From Coffea arabica (lineage: Eukaryota; Streptophyta; Magnoliopsida; Gentianales; Rubiaceae): 64,000 nucleotides of DNA. The notes beneath the pieces were generated by a model. That model ran no database searches, was not told the origin of the DNA, and worked only from the letters and a program-made list of their open reading frames with translations. This document shows positions 1-11,495 of the stretch, piece after piece (position 1 is the first letter of the stretch; the number at the start of each line of letters is the position of its first letter). The position numbers were made by a program, and so were the translations under genes. The stretch is from NCBI RefSeq assembly GCF_036785885.1, contig NC_092322.1:14964466-15028465 (forward strand). The letters are read 5' to 3'.

Positions 1-1537
1 GTCAAGGCCTTAATTCTTAATTTGAAGCAATAAGGTAGATCAAGAGCTTGTCTGAAATGATTCAAAAGAGTACTTGAAGGCTTAGGTTTTAATCTGTTAA
101 AACGATACTTTGCCTTTTTCTTCTTCCAAAACCAAATTGAATTTCTCCTATTTTGAACAAACAAGGCGGCCTAGTGTAATGTTTAACAAAGCTTATCCTA
201 GTCACTCAACACTCTGTAATTTAGTTTCCTTTAAGTAGATGGAGGCAAATTTTTCTTAGTGAATATTCTTAGTCTAATTTTTCCTGACACCTCTAGAAAA
301 GTTTTAACAACTGCAAAATGATATTTGGTTTCATAGCAAATAATTGTCTACAAATTAAATTTGTTTCCTTTGGTTCTGCTTTTTGTGGAACTTTCTTTAG
401 TTTGTCTAGACTAATCGTTTTAAGTGGTTAAAAAGTAAATCCTCAAAACATTATAGATAATCCAACTCAAAGAATTCTATTAGTAAAAGAAAACCATTAG
501 TTTCAAATTGTTTTTCTGTCAATTCAACAAAGTGCATATCAAGAGTTTTAAAGAGCGACTACTCTCCCTGTTCCAGTATATTGGTTGCTTGTTCATTTCC
601 CTTTGGGTTGCACAAAACAAATAATGGGTCGTAAGCAAAGTCATAAATAAATAATGGCAAAGTTCCGTAAAATAGCTTCAAACAATCACTAGACTCTCAA
701 AATCTTCAAACCACCAAGATAAATAAAGATTTAAAACTGTTATCATGACAATAGCCAGCCATATCTATTGCAAATTGTCTAAAAAAAATTGCCATATGAT
801 TAACTAAGTTTGACAACTAAATTCCGAAGATTGATTGTTTCACATAAATTTTCTCGTGATGACAAAATACATACACACATACATATGTAATCATTAGAGG
901 TGAGTAACTGATAAGTTATATCAATTACTAGAGGACAAAGGTCATAAAATGGCCATTAAAAATGTGATGCACGACTGTGGAAGGTTTTGTACATTGCAGA
1001 TCTAATGACTAGATTGGTTTAATAAAGGACTAATTACTTCAAATCTTATCTCGTGGGAACAAAACAGCCTCCAAATTCTAGGATCGTGATGGTCAGAAAG
1101 GCAGAGAGAACTCTAGGAATAAGCTACCATCAAGCAAAGCCTGCAATTCTCAGTAAATGCATTTCTTGACCCTTAAAGTTGTACTACTACTTTCACAAAA
1201 GAATGAAATCCTAGCCCTTCATCACCCTAAACTCATTGTGGTCCCACCTAACATTTTGCCCTTCTTATCTCTTTCTCCCTCACTCATAAATCTTATGAGT
1301 AGCAGAATAGTTGAAAAAAAGAAGTTCCAGAAGTTGTACAGAAACTTTAAACAAGTTTCCATTCCAATTTCCCATCAGCCATCTCTCACTTCCTTTCTTG
1401 ATCTCCATCTTGTTGAAAGTTTTGTGCTTATCATTTTTCAGAACTCTACACTTTATGTGGATTGAAGGAGGCATCAAATAGGGTTCTTCTTTTTCTTTCT
1501 GCTTTTCTTTTAAATCAAGAAATTTGAAGCTGAATTT
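1..1537. other. Intergenic / upstream of the HEC3-like gene
   Basis: No gene recognised. The sequence is AT-rich with scattered stop codons in all frames. The last ~300 bases become C/T-rich (for example 1225-1300 and 1480-1515), which would fit a 5' leader for the gene starting at 1538. I could not place a convincing TATA box. Confidence 0.5.
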
Positions 1538-2239
1538 ATGGATATCAACCCTCAAAAACTCACAGCATGGGAAACCTCCATGCCTGTGGAAAATCATATG
1601 GCACATCATGATCACATTTTCTTTGAGACTCCTTGGCCTAACTATGTCTTTGAAAACCATCAAATCCCTTCTTCGTCAAGCCAACATATATCAACTTCAG
1701 CTATTCTCAGCAGCGGTCAAATTGACCATCATCATCATGATCATCCTCATCAGCAGATGGAAGAAGATCAAGCAGAAGAAGATCCTGAGGAAGAACTAGG
1801 AGCCATGAAGGAAATGATGTTCAAGATTGCAGCTATGCAACCGGTGGACATTGATCCAGCAACCGTTCGGAAGCCTAAAAGGCGAAATGTGCGCATTAGT
1901 GATGATCCCCAAAGTGTTGCAGCAAGGCATCGCCGCGAGAGAATCAGTGAAAAAATTCGAATTCTACAAAGACTCGTCCCTGGGGGAACAAAAATGGACA
2001 CTGCATCCATGTTAGATGAAGCCATTCGCTATGTTAAGTTCTTGAAGCGACAAATCCGCCTACTCCAAGCTAATAGTCCCCCACCCATCGGAGTTCCGGC
2101 ATGTCCACCTCTTCGAACTTGGTCAAACAAGGGTCTTGACCCTGTCACTGCTCCCACCGCTACCCCAATCCCCCCCATTGTAGGGTGTAATGGAAATGGT
2201 GATCCTATGAGCTTCAACAATGAGGTAATTGGTGGATAA
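1538..2239 (+). CDS. HEC3: HECATE3-like bHLH transcription factor
   Basis: Single-exon gene for a 233-residue nuclear transcription factor of the HECATE group (bHLH subfamily VIIIb). In Arabidopsis these factors act in carpel transmitting tract, stigma and meristem control. Seen here: a His-rich stretch at residues 63-71, an acidic stretch at 75-86, the conserved pre-bHLH block [20 protein letters not shown] at about 87-106, then the bHLH at about 118-170. The basic region reads [13 protein letters not shown] and the second helix [19 protein letters not shown]. The Glu that typical bHLH proteins use to read the E-box is Ala here, as known for HEC/IND relatives. The block before the bHLH and the KRQIRLL end match HEC3 better than HEC1 or HEC2. 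The tail is Pro-rich. The start is the first ATG of the frame and no intron is needed. Family call is secure; the orthologue call is inference. Confidence 0.93.
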   Translation: MDINPQKLTAWETSMPVENHMAHHDHIFFETPWPNYVFENHQIPSSSSQHISTSAILSSGQIDHHHHDHPHQQMEEDQAEEDPEEELGAMKEMMFKIAAMQPVDIDPATVRKPKRRNVRISDDPQSVAARHRRERISEKIRILQRLVPGGTKMDTASMLDEAIRYVKFLKRQIRLLQANSPPPIGVPACPPLRTWSNKGLDPVTAPTATPIPPIVGCNGNGDPMSFNNEVIGG

Positions 2240-3842
2240 TTAATGACTAAGTGTGCTAGCATTAGCTAGTAAAATTGTAACGTCCTTACTTGAGTAATTA
2301 ATTGATTAATAATTGTACTACAGCAATTTTTATGTATATATAATTAATTATTAAACGGTGTGACGTTTCAAGTTAATTAGAATAAGATTTTATGTTAGAA
2401 AAAATCATGTGATTCCAAGAAACGTTTGTTAGGATATTGTTGACTAAAGGGCAATTGAATAATCATAACGGTTACCCTGAGCTGTGTATATCCATATGTT
2501 TAATATATAGAATAAGGTTTCTTTTCCTTTCTACCTCAGAAAGCTCATTTGGCCGATTTCTATCCCAGGAATAAAACAGTGACGTGAGGAAGCAATTGAA
2601 TATGATTATACCCTCACTGCCTGCCTATCTTTCCCCCCCACTGTGTGTACCGTGTGTGTGCGTGCGTTTCTTTCTGGAAAGCTTATGATTTTTGTGGGAA
2701 AACAACAAAGAGGATTTTGAGTTGCATGTATACAATATTTCTTTTATGTCAATCTTGTCTATGTATTATGTGCTTTGGAAAGGTTCTTGGTATAGGAATT
2801 ATATGGTCCACTAGGTCCAAATGATTGTTTTTGCAGTCCCAGATGTGCTAAAAGATCCCTGTGTTCAGCATGATGATCAAACCCTAAATTTCTTCATGGG
2901 AGTTGGCTTTTGGGATTTTCATGATTACCACTTTTTCTTTTTTATTTATTTAATCACCCATACATCTTGCTTCTTAGAAAGCATAAGACCAGTTGCATAG
3001 AACTTCTACCCAAAAAATGGAAATTGTGGGGAAAAATTTCCTGCATTAAGAGAGTGCAGAGGCTAAAATTGTGCTTTCACTCCAATTTGTTGTGAGCCCT
3101 TATCTCCTTTTTTTCCCCCCCTAATTTGCAGTTGCTTATGGTCTATATTTAGGAAGAAAAAAGAAATTATATCACAAAGATAGGGGTCAACATAAGATTG
3201 ATCTTTTGATTACTCATGGTGCCCCTACAATACATAATTGTAGTCACGGTAGCTCCAGCTTTTAGTACTTCATTGATGATAATTCAACATTCACCATTGG
3301 GGATGAAGATAATTCAACATTCACCATTGTGGGTGAAGACATAGTAATTTGTAGTCACATTCTGAAGAAGCATATTTTTCTATATCTTCACTTTATAGCA
3401 AGATGACAGCTGAAGAAGCATATTTTTCCTCTTGTCCGAATTGATAGCCATAAACTTATGAACCTTTTCTATTCTATCTGAAATGATATATTAACTTTCT
3501 TCATTTAGATACCATTCTCTACCGTTCAAGTATGCAACATGAAGGTAATTAGTGATATGTAGTAATTACTCACCTTTACTCGCTATTGTTCATAATGCAG
3601 GTAAACTCCATCAATACTTTGACTTCATATGTTGCAAGAAGCAGTGAATTTACTTCCACAGAGTGGAAAGTTAAACATATCTGTTAACAATTTGATTATA
3701 ACAAATTACTATGTCGTACATTTTTCTTTTTGGGGCAAAAATTAGGACATTTTCAAATTATCATAATTTCAAAATCTATTATTGCATAACCAATATTATT
3801 CGTTTGAATCAATTGCATGTTGAGAGACAGCACCAGCAGCTT

Positions 3843-3873
<31 letters not shown>

Positions 3874-4670
3874 GTCTTTCTTTCTGCATCCTCTGAGTAC
3901 ATTACATTTCAAAAGCAGCAAGGAACTGGTGTACTAGTCCTCCAGCTTTACATTCCTTCTCTGAGGATTAAGTCAAACGTTTAGTTGCTTAAACATGATT
4001 ATTTAGCTAAAGACAAATTGAAATATGGTAGACAAGGTGTTTCTTTGATGTTAATTGAACTTCTGTGTTCACTTCCTCTAAATCATTTTCTGATTTATGT
4101 TCTGCATCTTTTCTTTTGTTTCCCCCTTTTCAACATAAAATTATCAGCTTTCAAGTTTTCAAGCTTATCTAGACTACAAAATTATCAGTTTTCAAGTTTT
4201 ATTGATAGTTGAACATTGATTACTTTTGTTGAAACAACTCCCTTTTTTCATATTTTTTTCAACTTTTATTTAAAACGGAAAAGTGACTCTTAGTGGTTTT
4301 CTTTTTCATTATGTATACTCAAATTTCATGGTTGTCGTTCAATGGTTTCAATATTTGGACTAGAAACATAAATTTGTTTTAGTTTCTATTGCAAATTTTA
4401 GATTTTGGAGACAAATTAAACATAAGTAAATAAAAAGATATGTTGGTGAAATTTCCAAAGCTCAGCAAGTTGCATGGACAAAGTAAACTATGACAATATT
4501 ACCCTGATTGAGGGGGTAATGCTTATTTTTAAAAAAAAAAAAAAATTGGTAGAGATTCAATTTCAACACATATGTAAACCAGTATATCATATACGACTTT
4601 TTTTGGAAATTAGAAAAGGATAAAAGTTCAATCAGTGTCATATAGCACTGTAAAACTTTTTTGTCTCTTA
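2240..4670. other. Intergenic region with small direct repeats
   Basis: No gene recognised. It holds a 30-bp direct duplication at about 3274-3333 (core AATTCAACATTCACCATTG) and a 19-bp direct repeat at 3362-3380 and 3410-3428 (CTGAAGAAGCATATTTTTC). There is a T tract near 3850-3873. Short open frames here have no family motifs. Confidence 0.6.
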
Positions 4671-5213
4671 GGAATTGAATGTAACTCCACCCCTTACATA
4701 AAATTCCAAATTCAATGTCGCATTTGCTGAATGTGAACTCTTTTATGACGCATATAATTTTATCACGTAGATTAATTTTTTTTAAAAAGAATTGAACAAA
4801 TTCAAAAAAATTCCAAACTCCATCCCTTATATAAAATTCCAAATTCAATGTCACATTTGTTGAATGTGAACTCTAGATTAATTTTTTAAAAAAAGAATTG
4901 AATGTAACTCCACCCCTTACATAAAATTCCAAATTCAATGTCGCATTTGCTGAATGAGAACTCTTTTATGACGTTATACTTTTATCACATAGATTAATTT
5001 TTTAAAAAAGAATTGAATGTAACTCGACCCCTTACATAAAATTCCAAATTCAATGTCACATTTGTTGAATGTGAACTCTAGATTAATTTTTTTTAAAAAG
5101 AATTGAATGTAACTCCACCCCTTACATAAAATTTCAAATTCAATGTCACATTTGTTGAATGTGAACTCTTTTATGACGTTATACTTTTATCACATAGATT
5201 AATTTTTTTAAAA
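4671..5213. repeat. Five-unit tandem repeat, alternating long and short units
   Basis: Five head-to-tail units each start near GAATTGAATGTAACTCCACC and contain AAATTCAATGTC, CATTTG and GAATGTGAACTC. They run approximately 4671-4788, 4789-4893, 4894-5008, 5009-5099 and 5100-5213. Units 1, 3 and 5 carry an extra segment (TTTTATGACG ... TTATCAC) that units 2 and 4 lack, so the array reads long-short-long-short-long, a higher-order unit of ~205 bp. Boundaries were set by eye. Confidence 0.85.
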
Positions 5214-5449
5214 TGTGTTTTTTTAAGCTGATATTTTCATTACTCTAAACCAGCAAGAATGAGGAAAAAAGATTTTAAGGAAAAGTTTATTTGGGTTATC
5301 ATTGGGAATTGAGCATTTATAAGCGTCTCAGTTTGCACATATTCTCATTTAATCATTCTTGACTCACTTTCTCAAACAAAATCCTACACTCAAGTAACAT
5401 CCCTTCTTGTTATTTCCACCAAATATTCAGAAGCAGTAAAACAACAATA

Positions 5450-6859
5450 GGGAGAATTGTAATTTTGGTCCCCAATCTATAGTGCATATGCGAAATTATT
5501 CCCAATCTATTTCGAAAATCAATTTTGGTCCCCAATCTATTCAATTTTGCGCTAAAGTGGACAATTGACGGAATCTCTTCAATTTCAATCGGAACTAAGT
5601 CACGTGAGATCATGTGCCGGCACCTAAAACCCCTTTTTCAATTTTTTAATTTCTAAATAACGTTTTTTAATATTTTCAGCTTTATTAAACAAAGACATGC
5701 AAAGGTTAATCTCACAATCCAAACTACTCCTCTTGTTGGCCGCTGCCTTCAAACCCCCAAAACCCACAGCACGAGTAAGAAGCTCAACTTGGCCTCCAAG
5801 TCCAAGTCTCGTTCCTGCCTCCATTAGTAATGGAGATAATCTGCAATCAATGCTAGAGACGGACCCAATTCAACTCTCCTGCACAAACAACAGGAGCAGC
5901 AGCAGCAATACTACTTCATAAGCAAGCAAGCAAGCAGCCGAGAGAAAAGAGCGGATGATGATAATTGGAAATCAATGGGATTATACGGACCAAATGATCA
6001 AAGGGATTATACTGGTAAGTATATTCTTTCCCTATTAGCCATTCTTCATGGTTGAACTAGAATTAGCCATTATTGGTAGGTCATGCTTACGGCTAGAACC
6101 GACACTTCATCAGTAACTATAGAATGGGCCTTGTCTCTTTTGCTCAACCACCCGAGGTGCTAGAGAAAGCTCAAGCTAAATTGGATGCTCAAGTAGGGAC
6201 TGATCGATTGGTCGACAAACATGATCTATCCAATCTTCCTTATCTTCATAACATTATTTTAGAAACACTTCAGTTGTACCCAGCAGCACCAATGCTAATG
6301 CCACATGAGTCGTCTGATGACTATAAACTTGGGGGATACAATATTCTGTGAGGCACAATTTTGCTAGTTAATGCATGGGCAGTTCACAGGGACCCAAACG
6401 TATGGGATGATCCAACAAGCTTCAAGCCAGAGAGATTTGAAGGCTTGCAGGTTCAGCCATCAAAGTTGATTCCATTTGGGATGGGAAGGAGATCTTGCCC
6501 TGGTTCTGGCCTAACATAGCGGGTGGTGGGTTTGGCCTTGGGATCTCTAATTCAGAGTTATGATTGGAAAAGAATTGGCGAAGAGGAAATTGATCTGGCT
6601 GAAGGGACAGGAGTGTCCATGCCAAAAGCCAAACTACTAGAAAAAATGTGTTTTAGAAATAAAAAATTGAAAAAGGGGTTTTAAGTGCCGGCACGTGATC
6701 TCACGTGACTTAGTTCCGATTGAAATTGAAGAGATTCCGTCAGTTGTCCACTTTAGCGCAAAATTGAATAGATTGGGGGACTAAAATTGATTTTCGAAAT
6801 AGATTGGGGATAATTTCGTGCATACACTATAGATTGGGGACCAAAATTACAATTCTCCC
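5450..6859. mobile_element. Pack-MULE (non-autonomous Mutator-like element) carrying P450 pieces
   Basis: Two long inverted repeats bound this 1.41-kb segment, about 5450-5665 and 6645-6859. Both outer ends begin GGGAGAATTGTAATTTTGG. Directly outside both ends is the same 10-bp word AACAACAATA (5440-5449 and 6860-6869), a target-site duplication. Long TIRs plus a 9-11 bp duplication are the signature of Mutator-like elements. The interior has no transposase but holds degraded CYP81-type P450 sequence, which makes it a Pack-MULE. The two TIRs differ at only a few positions. Confidence 0.92.
5690..6655 (+). pseudogene. CYP81-like cytochrome P450 gene fragments inside the Pack-MULE
   Basis: The pieces are in collinear order. 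A hydrophobic anchor followed by a Pro-rich hinge (about 5715-5825, reading LLLLLAAAFKPPKPTARVR) resembles a P450 N-terminus. A piece like the region before the I-helix (YTDQMIKGIIL) ends near 6016, followed by a short GT-AG intron-like gap to about 6079. The I-helix reads [14 protein letters not shown], and the K-helix ETLQLYP has ExxR altered to ETLQ. PxRx is [12 protein letters not shown] and the haem loop [11 protein letters not shown] still has its Cys. The middle of the enzyme is missing. There is a one-base frameshift near 6157 (LNHP|EVLEKA), a TGA near 6349 and a TAG near 6517. The family looks like CYP81 (isoflavonoid, lignan and glucosinolate hydroxylases). Not functional as a P450. 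Confidence 0.85.
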
Positions 6860-6869
6860 AACAACAATA

Positions 6870-8122
6870 ATAGTAATTCTGGTTAGTTTAATTTTCACTT
6901 ATTCTTGGATATCGAATATCAGTAATTGGAAATCAATAACTTCATTGACCAACATGATAAAATTACAAATTGTTTAACACACAAGATAAATTTACAATTG
7001 TGGAATGCCGTTGTTTTACCGGCTGACTTTGGAGAAATTTGGGCCAAATTTCCCTTCTTTTTTTTTTCAAATACACATTGTTTGCTATTTTCCTTAAAAA
7101 TTAAAGTGAAATAACAAAATAATGAGCTTACATTCATTCAAAAATACATCATTTTGAAAATTTTGATATGCCTTGAATTTGTGTATATGTGCTCAGGGAG
7201 AAAGTTGAAATTCTTAATCATGTAAATAACACTATTTATTCCGCTTCATTAGATTCTAATCTACATCTCTTTCTTTCTCATTTTCCAACCCTTCTTCCAT
7301 TTTTGAATTTCTTTAGTTTTTTCAGGCAACAACTTTAGGAAATTAGCCTTATTAATTAATAGTCGTAAATGAAAAAGTTTTAATATTTGAAGATGATAAA
7401 AAAAGATTTTTAAAATCTTTTGGCACAAAATCTATTCTCTATAAGAATAAGTGAAAACTTTAAATTTTTAAAAGAATTTTTAACATCTTGGAGCCGACTG
7501 CCTATCCACAAGTGTAGCAAGTAGTAGAGAATTGCATTCATATTCTACGCAATACCTTGAGCTCAAATTAGCTTCGATGTCAAAGATCAAGCAAATGCAT
7601 CATTATTGTGTCGCTTTACTTTACATCAAACAAATGCATCAATAATAAAGTAAGATCAGGTCATACTTTAGGGGGACTTATAGTAATTAACCATTAATTT
7701 TAGAAAAAGGACAAAATTTCTCAACCCCTATTACTTAAAACATCAAATATTTTGAAATACGAAGGGTCAAAAGAATATTAAAGTTAGGGCTGTTCACTAG
7801 TTGTTCAAAATTTGGACACCACAATGTTTGTAACAGGCTTAAACCAAGCTGCGCATTAACTAACTGTAATGCACTAATTTAATTGGTTCAATCAACGAGT
7901 TAGGCGGTCTTTGAGAACCTCTTGAATACTTAAACTTAATGAATTAAAATTTTTTTTTTGTTGAGTTTGATTGATACTCTTAAATACATTAAAGGTCACT
8001 TAATACTATACAAAATTTTTAGCAAAAGCTTTACTAATTAATTTGCTGAATGCATATACCATTATCATAATAATTATTCCAAATTATTGTTTCATATATC
8101 AGCATACTTCTTTAAAACCATA
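6870..8122. other. Intergenic, nothing recognised
   Basis: AT-rich sequence without a supportable gene or transposon end. Opposite-strand frames around 6919-7137 are short and carry no motifs. Confidence 0.5.
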
Positions 8123-8480
8123 CTCCCTCTGTCTCATATTGATAGTTCTAGTTTTTTTCATACAGTTTAAAAAAAAATAGTTAACTTTGTTGGAAAAACA
8201 AATTTAGATTATTATTTTTCTAAAATACCCTTACATTAAATAAAGTTATCTTTTCATATATCAATATGCTTTGAAAAATCTAAATGCATTAAATGAGGTA
8301 GGTTATATTCAATACTAACAATCTATATTAAATAAAATAGTTTATAGTAATAACAACTTACATTGAATAAAGGTATTTTAGAGAAATTAAAATACAACTA
8401 CATTTTTTAATTGGAAAGTGGACTACAATTTGGGATAGACGAAAAAGGAAAACAGGATTATCAAAGTAGGACGAAAGGAG
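8123..8480. mobile_element. Stowaway-type MITE (Tc1/mariner)
   Basis: The left end reads CTCCCTCTGTCTCATATTGA and the right end is its approximate inverse (reverse complement CTCCTTTCGTCCTACTTTGA). Both ends are flanked by the dinucleotide TA (8121-8122 and 8481-8482). CTCCCTCCGT-type ends plus a TA duplication are diagnostic of plant Stowaway MITEs. Size is 358 bp, non-coding. Confidence 0.9.
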
Positions 8481-11437
8481 TATATATCTACATACTTTTG
8501 CTCGTACACACGTACCTTCTCTATCTTGCGCACATGCTTTGGCATACATACATATACTTTCTTCTTCTTTCTCTCCCACTCAATGATCAGATCCTCACAC
8601 ACTATCTCTTTTACTCTCACAAACATACACATTTTCTTTGCCAATGCACCTTTCTAAATCTTTGATTTATTGTAGACCCAAAAATATACATCTTTCATTT
8701 CTAAAAACACACATGTTCACACATAAACGCGTACTCTCTCTTGCACATAAGAAATTACTTTGTCATTGAGGTATGTCGTCTATCGATATTAAAAGGTAAT
8801 ATTTAAAAGATTAATTTTATAAACTAATAAATTGATATATTGGTATCTAACTACATAATGTACATAAAGTAGAATATCTCAATTTCAAGCTCAAATTCAA
8901 TAGATTATTTAATAGATGTGACTTTTATGAATTCAGCCGATTCCAACTTTATTATTTAAATTTTTTATTTTTGCAATTTCAAACTTTAGACATTAGTGTT
9001 ACAAAAAATGCCCCCTTAGTTTCACAAAGTTATCCACGTAAATTAAAAATACAAATCCAAAAACGAATCTAATGACTTTATGTGGTTAAATCCAACTTTT
9101 CTCAATTTTCCTACATAATATCATATTAACAGTTTCAAAAACCCGTATACATATTTAAATTAAAAAAAAGTTAGATTGCCAACTTGCAAGATTATTAGAC
9201 GTCCATCTAATACTTTCTCTTTGGTGTCTTTATTTAAAGTTTTGTTGTTTTAGTGATTATATGAATTGTAATCCAAAAAATTGTGTTCTACTTGTTTATA
9301 ATTCATTATTGGAAATTATATTTCATTTGCGTATTTGTCATTGTGAAAGTTAGTAAGAATGGAGTTGTATATGTGTCTCAATTATGTACAAGTGTATTTG
9401 TCTACAAACAACTAAATTCACCATGTATACCATATTATATATATATATATGTATGTATGTATGTATGCTCAATTGGCTTTACGAATCGAGCTGAGTTTAT
9501 TAGTGTTCAGCTCGAGGGCTTGTCAATAATCTGATGAAAGGAAAGAGTGAAGTGGTTTGAGTATATAGAAAGAAAATTTACTTTTTTTTTATATATTTCT
9601 TACTATTAGATAGTGTCCATAAATCTCGTAATTAGTCTCTAAAGGTTTAGAGTGAATTCAATGAGAATTAAAAATAAGCAAGACTAGTTAGAGCTGATTT
9701 AAAGGTACATAGTAAACAAACAAAGTTGCTCGTATAAGCATTGAGGTTTTGATCTAAAGAAAGAGAGACGTCTAGGCTCTGGCCCAATATGCCTCCTCTG
9801 GTCATTAATATAATACTACCATTATATCCCAGAACATAAGTTGTCTCAGAAGATACCTAATCCCCGATTTGACTCTTAAATCCTTTTCTTTTACCTTCTT
9901 GATTGTAAAACTTGAAGTTCTCATGTAAAAGATTGAAAGTTTTGTATAATGCCTTTTGGATTCTTGCTGTTTCTTTTTACAATTTTTTCCCTCCTTCTTT
10001 TTTGCTTTAGTTTTTTGCTTTCTTTTGTGTAAATTTTCAATTCTCATTTTTGTTGTCAAATATTTAAAGTCATAGTTCATTATTACTAGCAATCAGATTT
10101 TGATGGTACAAGCTATTGCATTTACACATGTAAAGTAGGGATTAATCCTTTATACATTGTCAAAGTGGGGATTAATTTTTTTAAACATTGTCATTGTTAT
10201 TACAGATGCGCAAAAAGTGAATCTCAAATTTGAATAAAAATTTTGTGACATGCATCTAATTTAGCTTGTATAATAACATTTTTATATTGATAGTAGGTAT
10301 ATAAAGATAATCCACAAAAGTAATGCCATTAATTAACCAAACATGATCTGATGTACAAGGAATATGTATTAGATAAAACCTTTATTGTGTTAACCAATAT
10401 AGTATTTTGGATTATTATTCGTTAATACATTTTCATCAAGATTACATTTCCTTAAAAAAGAACAACTTACTTTTGTACCTTAAGTATATAAGATATATCA
10501 ATTATGTCTCCTAAAGGAAGAAAAATAGAGGGCAATATGATCCTAGAATCAAATTGAAGATGGTTAAATGCAATATAGAGGTAAAATGCTCCAAATATTA
10601 TATTGATAAATTGAAAAAGCTTTTGCAATTAAAAGGGCCAAAAGTACCTATTGATTATATTCCATGGGGCAAATTGCACCTATTTCAAACTTCCCTTGGG
10701 GTTAACTATAATTAACCCTTTAATAGATGAAAGAAAGTTAAAAACAAAAATATTGGTGGGGCCATCAACAACACTATTTAAGCACAACATCGGCCACCAC
10801 GCCAAGTCTTTGACTCTTGGCCGATTATTTCCTTCCAATTCCAGAATTCAATTTCTATTGCTGCCTCCATCTTTCCTTTCTGTTTCTGGGCATCCCTTTA
10901 ACAATTCTACCACATTCAAATCGTTCCCATTTTTATTAACATTAATAGCCTCAGACACAGTAAAACTTGCCCCAGCTCCAAGATTCTAGGACCAGGAAAG
11001 CATTAGTGGTAAATCACCTTCTCATTTCCTTCATTGAAAGTTGATGAATAACTGATAAAGTTCCTTTCTTGATAATTTTTCAGTTGGATTTATTGGATTC
11101 ATTCAGGATTCCAAAAGGGTAGTGGCATTTGCATCCGGTTTGAATTTCTTGACAAGATTTGGACACCCTCTTGGTCCCTTGATCATTACCTACGCTGGGT
11201 TCTGATGTTAATGTAGTTCTGATTCAAGCTTCTTCAATCTGTTGTATTCTTTGTTACTGGAAATTGGGGCTTTATCCTTGATTGATGCTCCAGCCTTTGT
11301 TGATCTAAAGGGAATCAATTTGGTATATAAGTGATTGAATTGGTGTTTTTTTTAAATGATCTTGTTGATGGGCTTGAGTTTTCGTATAGAATTTTGAGTA
11401 TTATACAATTATATTAGAACAAGTGATAATAGTCAAA
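8481..11437. other. Intergenic; the right part is the likely promoter and leader of the TBL gene
   Basis: No gene recognised. A microsatellite of TA then TATG units lies at about 9434-9467. From about 10830 the base composition becomes less AT-rich and C/T-rich, which fits a 5' leader. A possible leader intron runs from GTAAATCACC near 11009 to TTTTTCAG near 11082. The 10651-10989 open frame has no known motif and is not called. Confidence 0.4.
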
Positions 11438-11491
11438 ATGTTTTTGGAACTGGATCTTGTGAACTGGGGTGGTGGTGCTGAGGACGATTGA
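11438..11491 (+). promoter_or_regulatory. Upstream ORF in the TBL leader
   Basis: An ATG-initiated 17-codon frame (MFLELDLVNWGGGAED and stop) ends with TGA only 4 bases before the main ATG at 11496, in a different frame. In plants such uORFs often lower main-frame translation. Whether it lies in the mRNA depends on the transcription start, which I cannot see. Confidence 0.5.
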
Positions 11492-11495
11492 GAGG

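Noticed and set aside
10651-10989. 112-residue open frame upstream of TBL
   Set aside because: No motif, no good start context, and it lies where the TBL leader or promoter is expected.
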